Notes under the pieces: generated by a model
What the model was told of the DNA's origin: nothing
Databases searched by the model: none
What the model saw: the letters and a program-made list of their open reading frames with translations, nothing else
Assembly (NCBI GenBank): GCA_016788945.1
Contig: JAEUSA010000284.1
Span: 1-19,590, forward strand
Direction: 5' to 3'
Length of the DNA: 19,590 bases
Origin: Leptospiraceae bacterium
GTDB taxonomy: Bacteria > Spirochaetota > Leptospiria > Turneriellales > Turneriellaceae
Program-made: the position numbers and the translations under genes
Part shown: piece by piece, positions 1 to 6,743 of the stretch
Numbering within the stretch: the first letter of the stretch is position 1
Layout: every line of letters begins with the position of its first letter

Positions 1-346
1 CGACGAAAATACGGTTTTCTGGCAGCAGGTAGGCGTGGTAGTTACCCGAACTCAGGCTATCAAAGATGAACTTTTTCTGATCTTGAAGACCGCGCAGCGC
101 GGCAACGCCCGAACGTTCGGCAACGGCTATTTTCTTATCGAGTGATGAGAGAATCTGGTGTTGTTGCCGCTGAACATAAAGCGCATCGATATCGTACGAC
201 CAGTAGAGTACCACGTAAAAACCCGTCAGCACGAGCGAAGCAAGTACGGCGAGTACGCCCCGGCGCGTGAGGCTCTGCCACAAAATAGCGTGAATCCGTA
301 ACCAATACTGACGCATTGGTGAATATGTCGATGTTGCGGCCTGCAT
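1..346 (-). CDS. Membrane-anchored protein of unknown function, N-terminal part only
   Basis: The reading frame is open from an ATG at 346 to the window edge, giving about 115 residues with no stop. A cytoplasmic N-terminus of about 28 residues ends in Arg-Arg and is followed by one clear transmembrane segment at residues 30-49 (GVLAVLASLVLTGFYVVLYW). After it comes a polar, Gln-rich, probably helical stretch (VQRQQHQILSSLDKK), presumably periplasmic. This layout is common at the N-terminus of signal-transduction proteins with a periplasmic sensor, but no output domain is in the window. The start lies one base after the P450 stop codon, so translation is probably coupled. A second in-frame ATG at 316 is possible; neither start has a good ribosome-binding site. 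The region is certainly coding, but I do not recognise the family. Confidence 0.72.
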   Translation of the reverse strand, partial: MQAATSTYSPMRQYWLRIHAILWQSLTRRGVLAVLASLVLTGFYVVLYWSYDIDALYVQRQQHQILSSLDKKIAVAERSGVAALRGLQDQKKFIFDSLSSGNYHAYLLPENRIFV

Positions 347-347
347 C

Positions 348-1691
348 TTACAACCGGGTAAAGCGTACCGGCAACGCGTTCTTGAGTCGCGCGGTAAAAA
401 GATATTCGATTTCGGGTTCACCGTCTTGCGCCGGTGTCAGCTGGTACTGGCTGACGATGCGCGCGATGGCAACCTGCATCTCGAGCATCGCAAACACACT
501 GCCGATGCAGCGGCGCGGCCCAGCACCGAACGGCATAAACGCCTGTTTTTGTGCGGGTTCGCTATTTTCCCCCAAGAAACGCTCCGGTTTAAAGCGGTCT
601 GGTTCAGACCACCAGTCTTTGTTGCGATGTAGCGCAATGATGCCGGTCTGCAATTGTGAATCTTTTTTCAGGAGAAAACCTTCAAACTCTTCGTCGGCCA
701 GAATTTTTCGGCCTATGATCCATGCCGCCGGATAAAGCCGCAGCGTTTCATTAACCACCGCCTCAAGCAGCGGAGTGCTATCGAAAGTTTCGACCGTCCA
801 TTTGCCGCCCGCGACAGAACGGAGTTCGGCGCGCAGGCGTTGCTGTATATCGTTGTTGCGCGCCAGCAACCACAGCGCCATGGCGAGCGTATACCCCGTG
901 GTTTCATGGCCGGCGATCAGCAGCGTGAGAATTTCATCACGCACCTGCTGCCGCCGAATCTGACCACTATTGCGTTCGCGCTCGGCGGCGATGAGCATTG
1001 CCAGCAAGTCTTTGCCTAACTCATTCTGTCGCGCGCGTTCATCGATGATGCGGTATAAAATAGTGTCGAGTTCAAAGCGGTGAAAGAAAAACCGCAGGTT
1101 ATTGAACGAAGGGAAATAGACGGGCAGCTTGAAGGGCGCCTGAATGCGCCGGCTGATAAAGTTGTTACCAAAGTGCACCGCTTCGCGGATCGTCTTCTCA
1201 TTGGCAGCAAAATCTTCGCCGAACAAAAAACGGCAGATGTTCTCCAGAGCGATATGCATCGAGAGCGATGAGACATCTGCCTCTGCACTCAGATTCTTCG
1301 CTGCCTTGTCGCTGACTTCAACCATGGTATCGACAAACATATTCAACCTGCTTTTGGTAAAAGCCGGTTGCACCATTTGCCGCTGCGCCTGCCAGAAGTC
1401 GCCTTCGCTGTTCAAAATGCCGTTGCCTAAAAAATGTGCTGCTTCTTTGTAAGCGTCGGCTTTCGCATAACTTCTCGGTTCGCCGACGAAGACCTTACGT
1501 ATCAGCGCAAGATTATTGGTGATATAGAAACGACCGATACCAAAATCTGAATAAACTATGCTACCATATTCATTGTGCAGATCTTCAAAGTATTTGCGCG
1601 GGTTTGTGACAATCAGCGGCCCGCGGCCTGCGAGATCGGCGATTAGCGACAGAGGATGCACTTTCGGGCCGGGCGGCAGCGTGGCATTCAT
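348..1691 (-). CDS. Cytochrome P450 monooxygenase
   Basis: This is a 447-residue haem-thiolate monooxygenase expected to insert one oxygen atom into an organic substrate using electrons from a redox partner. All core motifs are present: C-helix WQAQR at 100-104, I-helix AGHETT at 260-265, K-helix ETLR at 315-318, the RFKPERF meander at 366-372, and the haem loop FMPFGAGPRRCIG with ligand Cys395. The start is placed at the ATG at 1691 because the protein then begins MNATLPPGPK, a proline-rich entry typical of the family. The frame stays open to 1868, but that stretch overlaps the end of lpxC and does not look like protein. No reductase or ferredoxin lies nearby, so the partner is encoded elsewhere. 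The general layout resembles bacterial fatty-acid-hydroxylase-like P450s, but the substrate cannot be read from sequence. It lies 64 bases after lpxC on the same strand. Confidence 0.95.
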   Translation of the reverse strand: MNATLPPGPKVHPLSLIADLAGRGPLIVTNPRKYFEDLHNEYGSIVYSDFGIGRFYITNNLALIRKVFVGEPRSYAKADAYKEAAHFLGNGILNSEGDFWQAQRQMVQPAFTKSRLNMFVDTMVEVSDKAAKNLSAEADVSSLSMHIALENICRFLFGEDFAANEKTIREAVHFGNNFISRRIQAPFKLPVYFPSFNNLRFFFHRFELDTILYRIIDERARQNELGKDLLAMLIAAERERNSGQIRRQQVRDEILTLLIAGHETTGYTLAMALWLLARNNDIQQRLRAELRSVAGGKWTVETFDSTPLLEAVVNETLRLYPAAWIIGRKILADEEFEGFLLKKDSQLQTGIIALHRNKDWWSEPDRFKPERFLGENSEPAQKQAFMPFGAGPRRCIGSVFAMLEMQVAIARIVSQYQLTPAQDGEPEIEYLFTARLKNALPVRFTRL

Positions 1692-1755
1692 GCGCGATGA
1701 CGCAAGGTGAAATGCATGCGTAAAGAAAAAAGCCGGCGCTCTGATACCGGTATAG
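1692..1755 (-). terminator. Weak hairpin plus T-run between lpxC and the P450 gene
   Basis: On the minus strand, about 15 bases after the lpxC stop, a short CCGG...CCGG pairing is followed by CTTTTTTC. The stem is only about 4 bp with a loop near 10, so this is at best a weak or partial terminator. If real, it would lower P450 expression relative to lpxC. The rest of the 64-base gap shows no clear promoter and no strong ribosome-binding site before the P450 start. Confidence 0.25.
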
Positions 1756-2604
1756 CTAACCAAACGCCTGCAGCAGCTTCTTGCCGAAGGCGACGTCGAG
1801 CGCATGCCCGCCCCGTGCACCGAGAATATGCCCCTGAATCGGCCTGCCCACCAGTGCGAGATCGCCAATCAGATCGAGAATTTTATGAAAGACCGATTCG
1901 CGCTCGAAACGAAAGTCATTCATCGTGGTACCGTCGGGCATATAGATGACGGCATTGTCGATGCTGCCACCCTGCGCCAGCCCGCGCGAGCGCAGGTACT
2001 CGACATCTTTCATGAAGCCAAACGTGCGTGCAAAGCCGATGGTTTCGACAAACATTTCTCCGTCGTATTTCAGCTGCACCGCCTGATTTTTGAGCATCGG
2101 GTGCGGATAGTCAATGTAATAAGACACCTGAAATTCATTCGAAGGCATCGCCACCAGATAACGCTCACCATCGGTGACCGACAGCGGGCGGGTGACGACC
2201 AGTGGTTTGACTTTTTCAGCGTACTGGTGGAATTCGAGTTGCTGCAAAGCGCGAATGAACGGCCCGGCGCTACCATCGGCAATCGGCACTTCTTTGCCGC
2301 CTTCGACCTCAATCGCAATGTCAGTGATACCCAAGACAAAAAGGGCATAAAGAAGATGCTCCACCGTCTGCAGCTGAAAACCGTGCTCGCCGCCGAGTGT
2401 GACCGCAAGCGAAGTGTCGATCACGTTATCGAGCGAGGCCCTGACGGCTTCACGGCTGTCTTTGCCCTGCCCTTGCCGGAAAAAGACAATACCGTCGCCG
2501 CAATCGGCGGGATAAAACGATAGGCGGGTCGTTTCTCCCGAATGCAGGCCCACGCCTTCGTATATGCCCGGATGTTTGATCGTGGTGCGAAAACCGTAAT
2601 CCAT
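1756..2604 (-). CDS. lpxC: UDP-3-O-acyl-N-acetylglucosamine deacetylase (lipid A biosynthesis)
   Basis: LpxC is the zinc-dependent cytoplasmic deacetylase that commits UDP-3-O-acyl-GlcNAc to lipid A synthesis. The 282-residue protein carries the family signatures in order: GVGLHSGE at 17-24, TVEHLLYAL at 80-88 (zinc ligand His83, catalytic Glu82), DYPHPML near 165, the FARTFGF loop at 191-197, FHKILDLIGDL at 239-249 (zinc ligands His240 and Asp244), and the C-terminal histidine His267 in ARGGHALD. The C-terminus is slightly shorter than in Escherichia coli LpxC, but every catalytic residue is present. The ATG overlaps the TGA of the upstream cation-transporter gene by one base (TGATG), which implies coupled translation. 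Its presence shows that the organism makes lipid A and has an outer membrane with LPS or a related glycolipid. Confidence 0.97.
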   Translation of the reverse strand: MDYGFRTTIKHPGIYEGVGLHSGETTRLSFYPADCGDGIVFFRQGQGKDSREAVRASLDNVIDTSLAVTLGGEHGFQLQTVEHLLYALFVLGITDIAIEVEGGKEVPIADGSAGPFIRALQQLEFHQYAEKVKPLVVTRPLSVTDGERYLVAMPSNEFQVSYYIDYPHPMLKNQAVQLKYDGEMFVETIGFARTFGFMKDVEYLRSRGLAQGGSIDNAVIYMPDGTTMNDFRFERESVFHKILDLIGDLALVGRPIQGHILGARGGHALDVAFGKKLLQAFG

Positions 2605-3539
2605 CAGCGTTTGCCTGCCTTGTGCCGCGATTTTTGTTCGCTCGAAATATCGGGTTCGAAGAATATCACCCGCACCTCGGGAAATTCACCGCGTATCGAG
2701 AGTTCTACAGCATTGATCGCCTCGACGAGCGCGAGCGAAGTTTTCGGCCAACGACGAAAACGGGCTTTGACCGCGAGCACAATATCTTTTCCGTAATGCT
2801 GCGTGATCAAATTGAGGATTTCCACCTGCGGATACTTTTTGGCGACAAATGCGACAAGACGCTCCCTAAAATCTTCGTCGGCGCTTTCGCCGATGATGAG
2901 ACTCTTGATTTCGACCGCCATCATCGTGGCGATCGCAATTAGCAGAATGCCGATCACGATGCTGCCGACCGCGTCAAAAATGGGATTTCGTGTGAACAGT
3001 GCCAGGGCGACAAATACGAGCGCAATGACGAGACCTAAAAGAGCGGCGATATCTTCGCCGACGACCACCATCAGTTCGCTCTGCCGGGTTTCCCTGAACC
3101 AGCGGTAGAGAGAGCGTTTTCTGAGCGTCGAGCGTATTTCGCTGAGCGCGCCATAAAGAGAAAAAGATTCTAAAATCGCGCCTGCCGCCAATACGCCGAT
3201 GGCAACCCAGGGATGCTGCAACGGTTCAGGTCTCAACAATTTGTGACTGCCCTCGTATACAGAAAACAATCCGCCCACCGTGAATAAAAGCAGGGCGACG
3301 AGAAATGACCAGAAATAAGAAACTTTGCCATACCCAAGGGGGTGCAATGCACTCGCGGGACGCCGAGCCGCGCGCATACCCACCAGCAACAGTATTTGGT
3401 TACCGCAATCGGCAAACGAATGAATCGCTTCAGCGGTCATCGAGGTCGAGCCCGTGAACACCGCGGCGAATGTTTTGGTGAGCGCAATGCCCGCATTGGC
3501 TGCGAGGGCGTACAAAACAGCTTTGGAACCGGCAGCCAT
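2604..3539 (-). CDS. Cation diffusion facilitator (ZnT9-like metal transporter)
   Basis: This is a 311-residue inner-membrane antiporter of the cation diffusion facilitator family, expected to move divalent metal such as zinc against protons. TM2 carries TAEAIHSFADCGNQ, with His40 and Asp44 as putative metal ligands. TM5 carries VGEDIAALLGL, with Glu162 and Asp163. AEAIHS.AD..NQ together with the ED pair in TM5 resembles the SLC30A9/ZnT9-type branch rather than the YiiP-type DxxxD site. About six membrane segments are followed by a soluble C-terminal domain of roughly 90 residues. The ATG at 3539 is chosen because GGAG lies 6 bases upstream (complement of 3546-3549) and the protein then starts like its family. 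The longer frame to 3668 overlaps the divergent methyltransferase gene. The stop overlaps the lpxC start. The very C-terminus is basic and polar. Confidence 0.93.
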   Translation of the reverse strand: MAAGSKAVLYALAANAGIALTKTFAAVFTGSTSMTAEAIHSFADCGNQILLLVGMRAARRPASALHPLGYGKVSYFWSFLVALLLFTVGGLFSVYEGSHKLLRPEPLQHPWVAIGVLAAGAILESFSLYGALSEIRSTLRKRSLYRWFRETRQSELMVVVGEDIAALLGLVIALVFVALALFTRNPIFDAVGSIVIGILLIAIATMMAVEIKSLIIGESADEDFRERLVAFVAKKYPQVEILNLITQHYGKDIVLAVKARFRRWPKTSLALVEAINAVELSIRGEFPEVRVIFFEPDISSEQKSRHKAGKR

Positions 3540-3612
3540 GCTTATCTCCGCGAAAATAAAAATCTGAATGACATCGCGGCAACGATTTAAGCGAAGCCAG
3601 TCAGAGATGCTC
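3540..3612. promoter_or_regulatory. Divergent intergenic region, CDF transporter / methyltransferase
   Basis: These 73 bases separate two divergently transcribed genes and must hold at least one promoter. The stretch includes the GGAG ribosome-binding site of the transporter (complement of 3546-3549) and an A/T-rich tract at about 3552-3565. On the minus strand a TTGCCG hexamer sits 17 bases from TTATTT, a poor sigma-70-like pair. I see no clear operator or metal-regulator palindrome. Confidence 0.3.
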
Positions 3613-4287
3613 ATGAGATTTCCTTTTTTGCCCACCTTTAGCATGCTTATCCTGACATTCGCCTGCAATCAGGCACCGCCGCCTGTTGACCCGGCACTCA
3701 AGGCCCAGGCCGATGCCGAGCGAATAGCCGCGATTCTCGAATCACCCGATCGCCAAAGTTGGCAGCTGCCCGACCGCGTGCTGGCGGAGCTTAAGCTGAA
3801 AAATGGCGACATTGTTGCCGACATCGGCGCGGGCACGGGATATTTTGCCCGGCGCTTCGCGGAAAAAGTCGCACCGAAGGGAGTTTCTGTCGGTTACGAT
3901 ATTAATCCCGCCATGGTTGAATTTATGCAGCGCGATGCCAATAACCGCAACCTCGCGAAAAACTACCGGGCGCACCTGATTCCGTCACGTAACCCGGTGC
4001 TCGAAAAAGACTTCTACGATGTCATTTTTCTCTGCAATACCTACCAGTATCTCGAAAACCGCAGCAAATACTTCCGTAATCTGGCGCAGAGCCTGAAAAA
4101 GCGCGGCCGCATTGTGGTGATTGATTTCACCAAACTCGACAAAGCCGATGAAGAATCAGGCGAGGTTCCCGAAAATCTGGTCGATAAAGAAACAGTGAAG
4201 CGCGAATTCAAGGCGGCGGGTCTGAAGCTCAAGCGGGATCTCAAATTTCTGCCCTCGCAGTATTTCCTAGAATTTTCGCGCGATTAG
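3613..4287 (+). CDS. SAM-dependent methyltransferase with a lipoprotein signal peptide
   Basis: The 224-residue protein starts with a hydrophobic signal (MRFPFLPTFSMLILTFAC) ending at a probable lipobox, LTFAC, with Cys18 as the lipidated residue. A short Pro-rich linker follows. The rest is a class I methyltransferase: LPDRVLAELKL, then motif I VADIGAGTGYF at about 68-78, an acidic YDIN at the end of strand 2, and DVIFLCNTYQYLEN around motif IV. Related families that share the R..WQ.PD.V...L..GD.VADIGAGTGYF pattern also often carry export signals, so the signal is probably genuine. The substrate is unknown. ATG 3613 is preferred because GAG lies 6 bases upstream; ATG 3607 is in frame and would add two residues. 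The stop is three bases before the next gene. How an exported enzyme would obtain SAM is unclear. Confidence 0.88.
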   Translation: MRFPFLPTFSMLILTFACNQAPPPVDPALKAQADAERIAAILESPDRQSWQLPDRVLAELKLKNGDIVADIGAGTGYFARRFAEKVAPKGVSVGYDINPAMVEFMQRDANNRNLAKNYRAHLIPSRNPVLEKDFYDVIFLCNTYQYLENRSKYFRNLAQSLKKRGRIVVIDFTKLDKADEESGEVPENLVDKETVKREFKAAGLKLKRDLKFLPSQYFLEFSRD

Positions 4288-4290
4288 AGT

Positions 4291-4587
4291 ATGTTAAGTT
4301 ACGTGCAAAAATTATTGGCGCCCAAACGCGACACGTCGTGTGGCGATTGCGCCGCCCGCGAAGCCGCTGCACGCTCCGCTGCTACCGGCGGTAAATACAC
4401 CCTGCTCAACGCTGCCGCCGATACGCTGCGCGGCGATTTCGCCACTGAAGAAGTGCGCCAAGCGCGCATCGATACGTGTAAAAAATGTGAATACCTCGCA
4501 ATGGGGTCGAACTGCAAATTGTGCGGTTGCTTCGTTCACATCAAGGCGCGTTATGCCGGTGCATCGTGCGATATCAATAAGTGGTAA
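4291..4587 (+). CDS. Small cysteine-rich putative zinc-binding protein (DUF6171-like)
   Basis: This 98-residue protein has eight cysteines in a zinc-ribbon-like layout: C17xxC20 near the N-terminus, C63xxC66, then C75xxC78xC80 (NCKLCGCF) and C93 just before the C-terminal NKW. The second half, with C..C..........CKLCGCF...K and a final C...KW, matches a small family I know as DUF6171-like, found in many bacteria and some phages; its function is unknown. It probably binds one or two structural zinc ions and stays in the cytoplasm, as no signal or membrane segment is visible. It starts three bases after the methyltransferase stop, so the two are co-transcribed. It converges on birA with only six bases between the stop codons and no obvious terminator. 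Confidence 0.8.
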   Translation: MLSYVQKLLAPKRDTSCGDCAAREAAARSAATGGKYTLLNAAADTLRGDFATEEVRQARIDTCKKCEYLAMGSNCKLCGCFVHIKARYAGASCDINKW

Positions 4588-4593
4588 AAAACT

Positions 4594-5277
4594 TCAGTCG
4601 GCCATATCGAGTATAACCGGCCCTGCGGGCCCCTGAAACTGGGCACGGCCGTCTTCAAGCAAAGTGGCAAATTCGAGAGGTTCGCTGCTGATTTCCCGGC
4701 GCAGAATATACCGCCAGGCATGCGCATTGTAATTTCTGATAAAATCGGCCGGCAGCCGCTCGACAGGTGTTCTGAAACCCGCGACCAGCGCGCGCGCCAG
4801 CTGTACCCACAGCGCACGCAGGTTGAATTCATGGCCAGTAATGCCTCTCAATGAAGCTGCGGTGGATGCAATATCTGCAGGAAATTCAGTCGTATTGGCA
4901 TTTATGCCGACGCCGATAACAAAAAGATTTTTCTCGGATGTGATGCGCTCGCTCAATATGCCGCCCAGCTTGCGGCCGTCGGCATAGATGTCGTTTGGCC
5001 ATTTGATTTGCAACCGCGCATAACGCGATAGCGCGGTGAACACGGCATTACCGGCGACGATGGGAATAAGCGCGGGATTTTCTGTTTTAATGCGGAGCAA
5101 GGCTGACATGGCGAGATTTTCTCCCCCCGTGCCGGAAAACCATGAGCGCTCAAGCCTGCCCCTACCCGCAGTCTGCCTCACCGCGCGGATAAACACCGGT
5201 GGTTCAAAACGGCGGTAATTTTCTGCGAGATATGTATTTGTCGATGCGAGTTCTGCGAATTCGTGAAAGAGCCGCAA
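4594..5277 (-). CDS. birA: Biotin--[acetyl-CoA-carboxylase] ligase, catalytic domain only
   Basis: The enzyme activates biotin to biotinyl-AMP and attaches it to the biotin carrier lysine of carboxylases such as acetyl-CoA carboxylase. Motifs: STNTYL at 12-17 (substrate entry), QTAGRGRLERSW at about 35-46 (the biotinyl-AMP-binding glycine/arginine loop), KWPNDIYADGRKLGGIL (catalytic Lys and dinucleotide site) and VIGVGINANT. At 227 residues it lacks the N-terminal helix-turn-helix of Escherichia coli BirA, so it is probably an enzyme only and not the biotin-operon repressor. The start must be TTG at 5277: a TAA lies in frame nine bases upstream, and the next ATG would delete the biotin-binding loop. 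No good ribosome-binding site is visible, so expression probably depends on coupling to the membrane-protein gene ending at 5287. Confidence 0.94.
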   Translation of the reverse strand: MRLFHEFAELASTNTYLAENYRRFEPPVFIRAVRQTAGRGRLERSWFSGTGGENLAMSALLRIKTENPALIPIVAGNAVFTALSRYARLQIKWPNDIYADGRKLGGILSERITSEKNLFVIGVGINANTTEFPADIASTAASLRGITGHEFNLRALWVQLARALVAGFRTPVERLPADFIRNYNAHAWRYILRREISSEPLEFATLLEDGRAQFQGPAGPVILDMAD

Positions 5278-5286
5278 TTTTGGTTA

Positions 5287-5622
5287 TCAGTCGGTCAGGT
5301 CGTCTTTTTCCCACATGAAATAGCGGATAAAGAAGTAATAAAACAGCAAAGGGAAAATAACAACAAAGAAAGAATGGTCGGTCGGCCAAACGGCGATAGC
5401 GACCGTGATGCAGGTGAGCACAAAAAATGCCCACAGTAAAACAAACCAGCGCCCGTAGAAGGCATTCATCGGCTGCGGCACGCCCTCGAGCGCGACAATC
5501 TTCACGATGCCCCGCCAAGCGAGGTCTGCGGGTTTGCTGCGGTGAACCTGAACCGAATAGAATAACCATCCGACGAACGAAAACACTGTCAAACCGGCAA
5601 AAATAGTGAGCGCAATCTGCAT
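5287..5622 (-). CDS. Small membrane protein of unknown function, three TM helices
   Basis: This 111-residue protein has three predicted membrane helices: residues 4-23 (ALTIFAGLTVFSFVGWLFYS), about 60-80 (WFVLLWAFFVLTCITVAIAV) and about 84-102 (SFFVVIFPLLFYYFFIRYFM). A basic, probably cytoplasmic loop links the first two, and the protein ends in the acidic tail WEKDDLTD. I do not recognise the family. It reads away from the ExbB/ExbD-like operon and its stop is nine bases before the TTG start of birA. The ribosome-binding site is weak. Codon use and composition match the neighbours. Membership of the ExbB/ExbD system is possible only through a shared regulatory region. Confidence 0.75.
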   Translation of the reverse strand: MQIALTIFAGLTVFSFVGWLFYSVQVHRSKPADLAWRGIVKIVALEGVPQPMNAFYGRWFVLLWAFFVLTCITVAIAVWPTDHSFFVVIFPLLFYYFFIRYFMWEKDDLTD

Positions 5623-5718
5623 CCGACAGGAACCAAATGAGATTCAACACAGGACGCAAAGCACAATAGGAAATACGCAGACTCTTGACAGCGCATTTTC
5701 AATACCGGGTGTGCATGT
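5623..5718. promoter_or_regulatory. Divergent intergenic region before the ExbB-like operon
   Basis: This 96-base gap separates divergent genes. A perfect TTGACA hexamer lies on the plus strand at 5685-5690, correctly oriented for the ExbB-like gene. At the expected 16-18 base spacing only GC-rich bases occur, so no convincing -10 box can be paired with it; an activator-dependent promoter or chance are both possible. GGGTG at 5707-5711 sits seven bases before the ATG and may serve as the ribosome-binding site. Confidence 0.35.
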
Positions 5719-6339
5719 ATGAATAATTTCAACTCGTATCTCGCGCAGGGGATTGGCTCGCTGCCGAGTTCGCTGATCTCGGCGATACTGATACTGATCT
5801 CGATACTCATGCTGACGATCGCCCTCGAACGCGGATACATTCTTTTCCGCGCTAATATGCCGCTCATCGCCGAAGAAGGCCGGGCGCTTTTGGCGCTGAT
5901 TGCCGCGAAAAAATACGATCAGGCCCGCGAATATTGTACCGGCAAACTGCACCCCGCGTTCCGCACGGTCGCGCGCATTCTCGAAAACCGTTCAACCAAC
6001 GACGATCTCGAAGCACTCGCGCGCGAAGAGATGGTAGCGGAACAGACTTCACTCGAACGTTTTACTTCATTTCTCGGCACGACGACAACTCTCGCGCCGA
6101 TGCTCGGGTTGCTCGGTACTGTTACCGGTATGATTAAGGCATTCAGCGCGTTCGCCGCCGCTTCACAGCGATCACAGCAGCTAACGATCGGTATTCACGA
6201 AGCCCTGATTACGACCACGCTTGGTCTGATGATTGCGATTCCGGCGCTGGTTTTTTTCAACTATTATGTTCGTCGCACGAACCAGCTGATGGACGAATGC
6301 GAGGCCTTGGTCGAACGCGTGGTGAAAGAACTCGCCTGA
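5719..6339 (+). CDS. MotA/TolQ/ExbB-family proton channel subunit
   Basis: This 206-residue protein is the large inner-membrane subunit of an Exb/Tol-type motor that uses the proton gradient to do work across the periplasm. It has the standard three-helix topology: TM1 at about 17-37, a cytoplasmic domain of about 80 residues, then TM2 and TM3. The family signature LAPMLGLLGTVTGMIKAF lies at about 125-142 and GIHEALITTTLGLMIAIPA at about 158-176, including the Thr and small residues that line the channel. Length and motifs fit ExbB or TolQ; sequence alone does not separate them. The ExbD-like partner follows after one base. No tolA, tolB, pal or tonB is nearby, so I leave the symbol blank. 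Confidence 0.92.
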   Translation: MNNFNSYLAQGIGSLPSSLISAILILISILMLTIALERGYILFRANMPLIAEEGRALLALIAAKKYDQAREYCTGKLHPAFRTVARILENRSTNDDLEALAREEMVAEQTSLERFTSFLGTTTTLAPMLGLLGTVTGMIKAFSAFAAASQRSQQLTIGIHEALITTTLGLMIAIPALVFFNYYVRRTNQLMDECEALVERVVKELA

Positions 6340-6340
6340 T

Positions 6341-6742
6341 ATGCTGCTCCGCAAGCGAAAACGGCTTGAGCTGCGCACGGGCATCGAACTTGCGCCTTTT
6401 GTCGATATTCTGTTTCTGCTCGTTACCTACTTTCTCATGAATGCGACACTGGCCAATAATCCTTCGATCAAAATCGAACTGCCAAAATCAGACACCTCGC
6501 AATCGGCTGAAACGCAGCCGCTGACGGTGATCATTAATCAGGATAACCAGATTTTTGTGAATGAAAAGAATGTCTCACTCAAAGATCTGGGCAAAGAAGT
6601 CTCGTCGCGCATCAAAGACAAAGAAAAAGATCAGGTCATTATCCGCGGTGACAAACGTTCGTCTTACCAGATCGTCATTTCCGTAATGGACGAGCTCAAC
6701 AAGGCCGGCGTCACGCGCTTTAACCTCGCGACCGACCGTTAG
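6341..6742 (+). CDS. ExbD/TolR-family proton channel subunit
   Basis: This 133-residue single-pass protein is the partner of the ExbB-like subunit. A basic N-terminus (LLRKRKRLELR) precedes one transmembrane helix containing LAPFVDILFLLVTYFLM, with Asp22 in the position of the proton-carrying aspartate of ExbD and TolR. The periplasmic part shows the family pattern: LPKSD after the helix, LTVIINQDNQIFVNEKNVSL, then QVIIRGDKRSSYQIVISVMDELNKAGVTRFNLAT, which fits the dimeric TolR/ExbD fold. It starts one base after the preceding stop and ends one base before the next start, so all three genes should be translated together. Length is normal for the family and no critical residue is missing. Confidence 0.94.
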   Translation: MLLRKRKRLELRTGIELAPFVDILFLLVTYFLMNATLANNPSIKIELPKSDTSQSAETQPLTVIINQDNQIFVNEKNVSLKDLGKEVSSRIKDKEKDQVIIRGDKRSSYQIVISVMDELNKAGVTRFNLATDR

Positions 6743-6743
6743 C

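Noticed and set aside
1692..1868. Upstream extension of the P450 to 506 residues
   Set aside because: The extra 59 residues overlap the end of lpxC, are Arg/Cys-rich and precede the normal LPPGP start of the family.
1804..2523. Long plus-strand open frame of 239 codons opposite lpxC
   Set aside because: It is fully antisense to lpxC, whose catalytic motifs are all intact; the translated product shows no recognisable domain and is rich in Arg/His as expected of a shadow frame.
3540..3668. Upstream extension of the CDF transporter to 354 residues
   Set aside because: It would overlap the divergent methyltransferase; the ATG at 3539 has GGAG at ideal spacing and matches family starts.
5685..5690. 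TTGACA as a full sigma-70 promoter for the ExbB-like operon
   Set aside because: No acceptable -10 hexamer lies 16-18 bases downstream, so I list only a low-confidence regulatory region.
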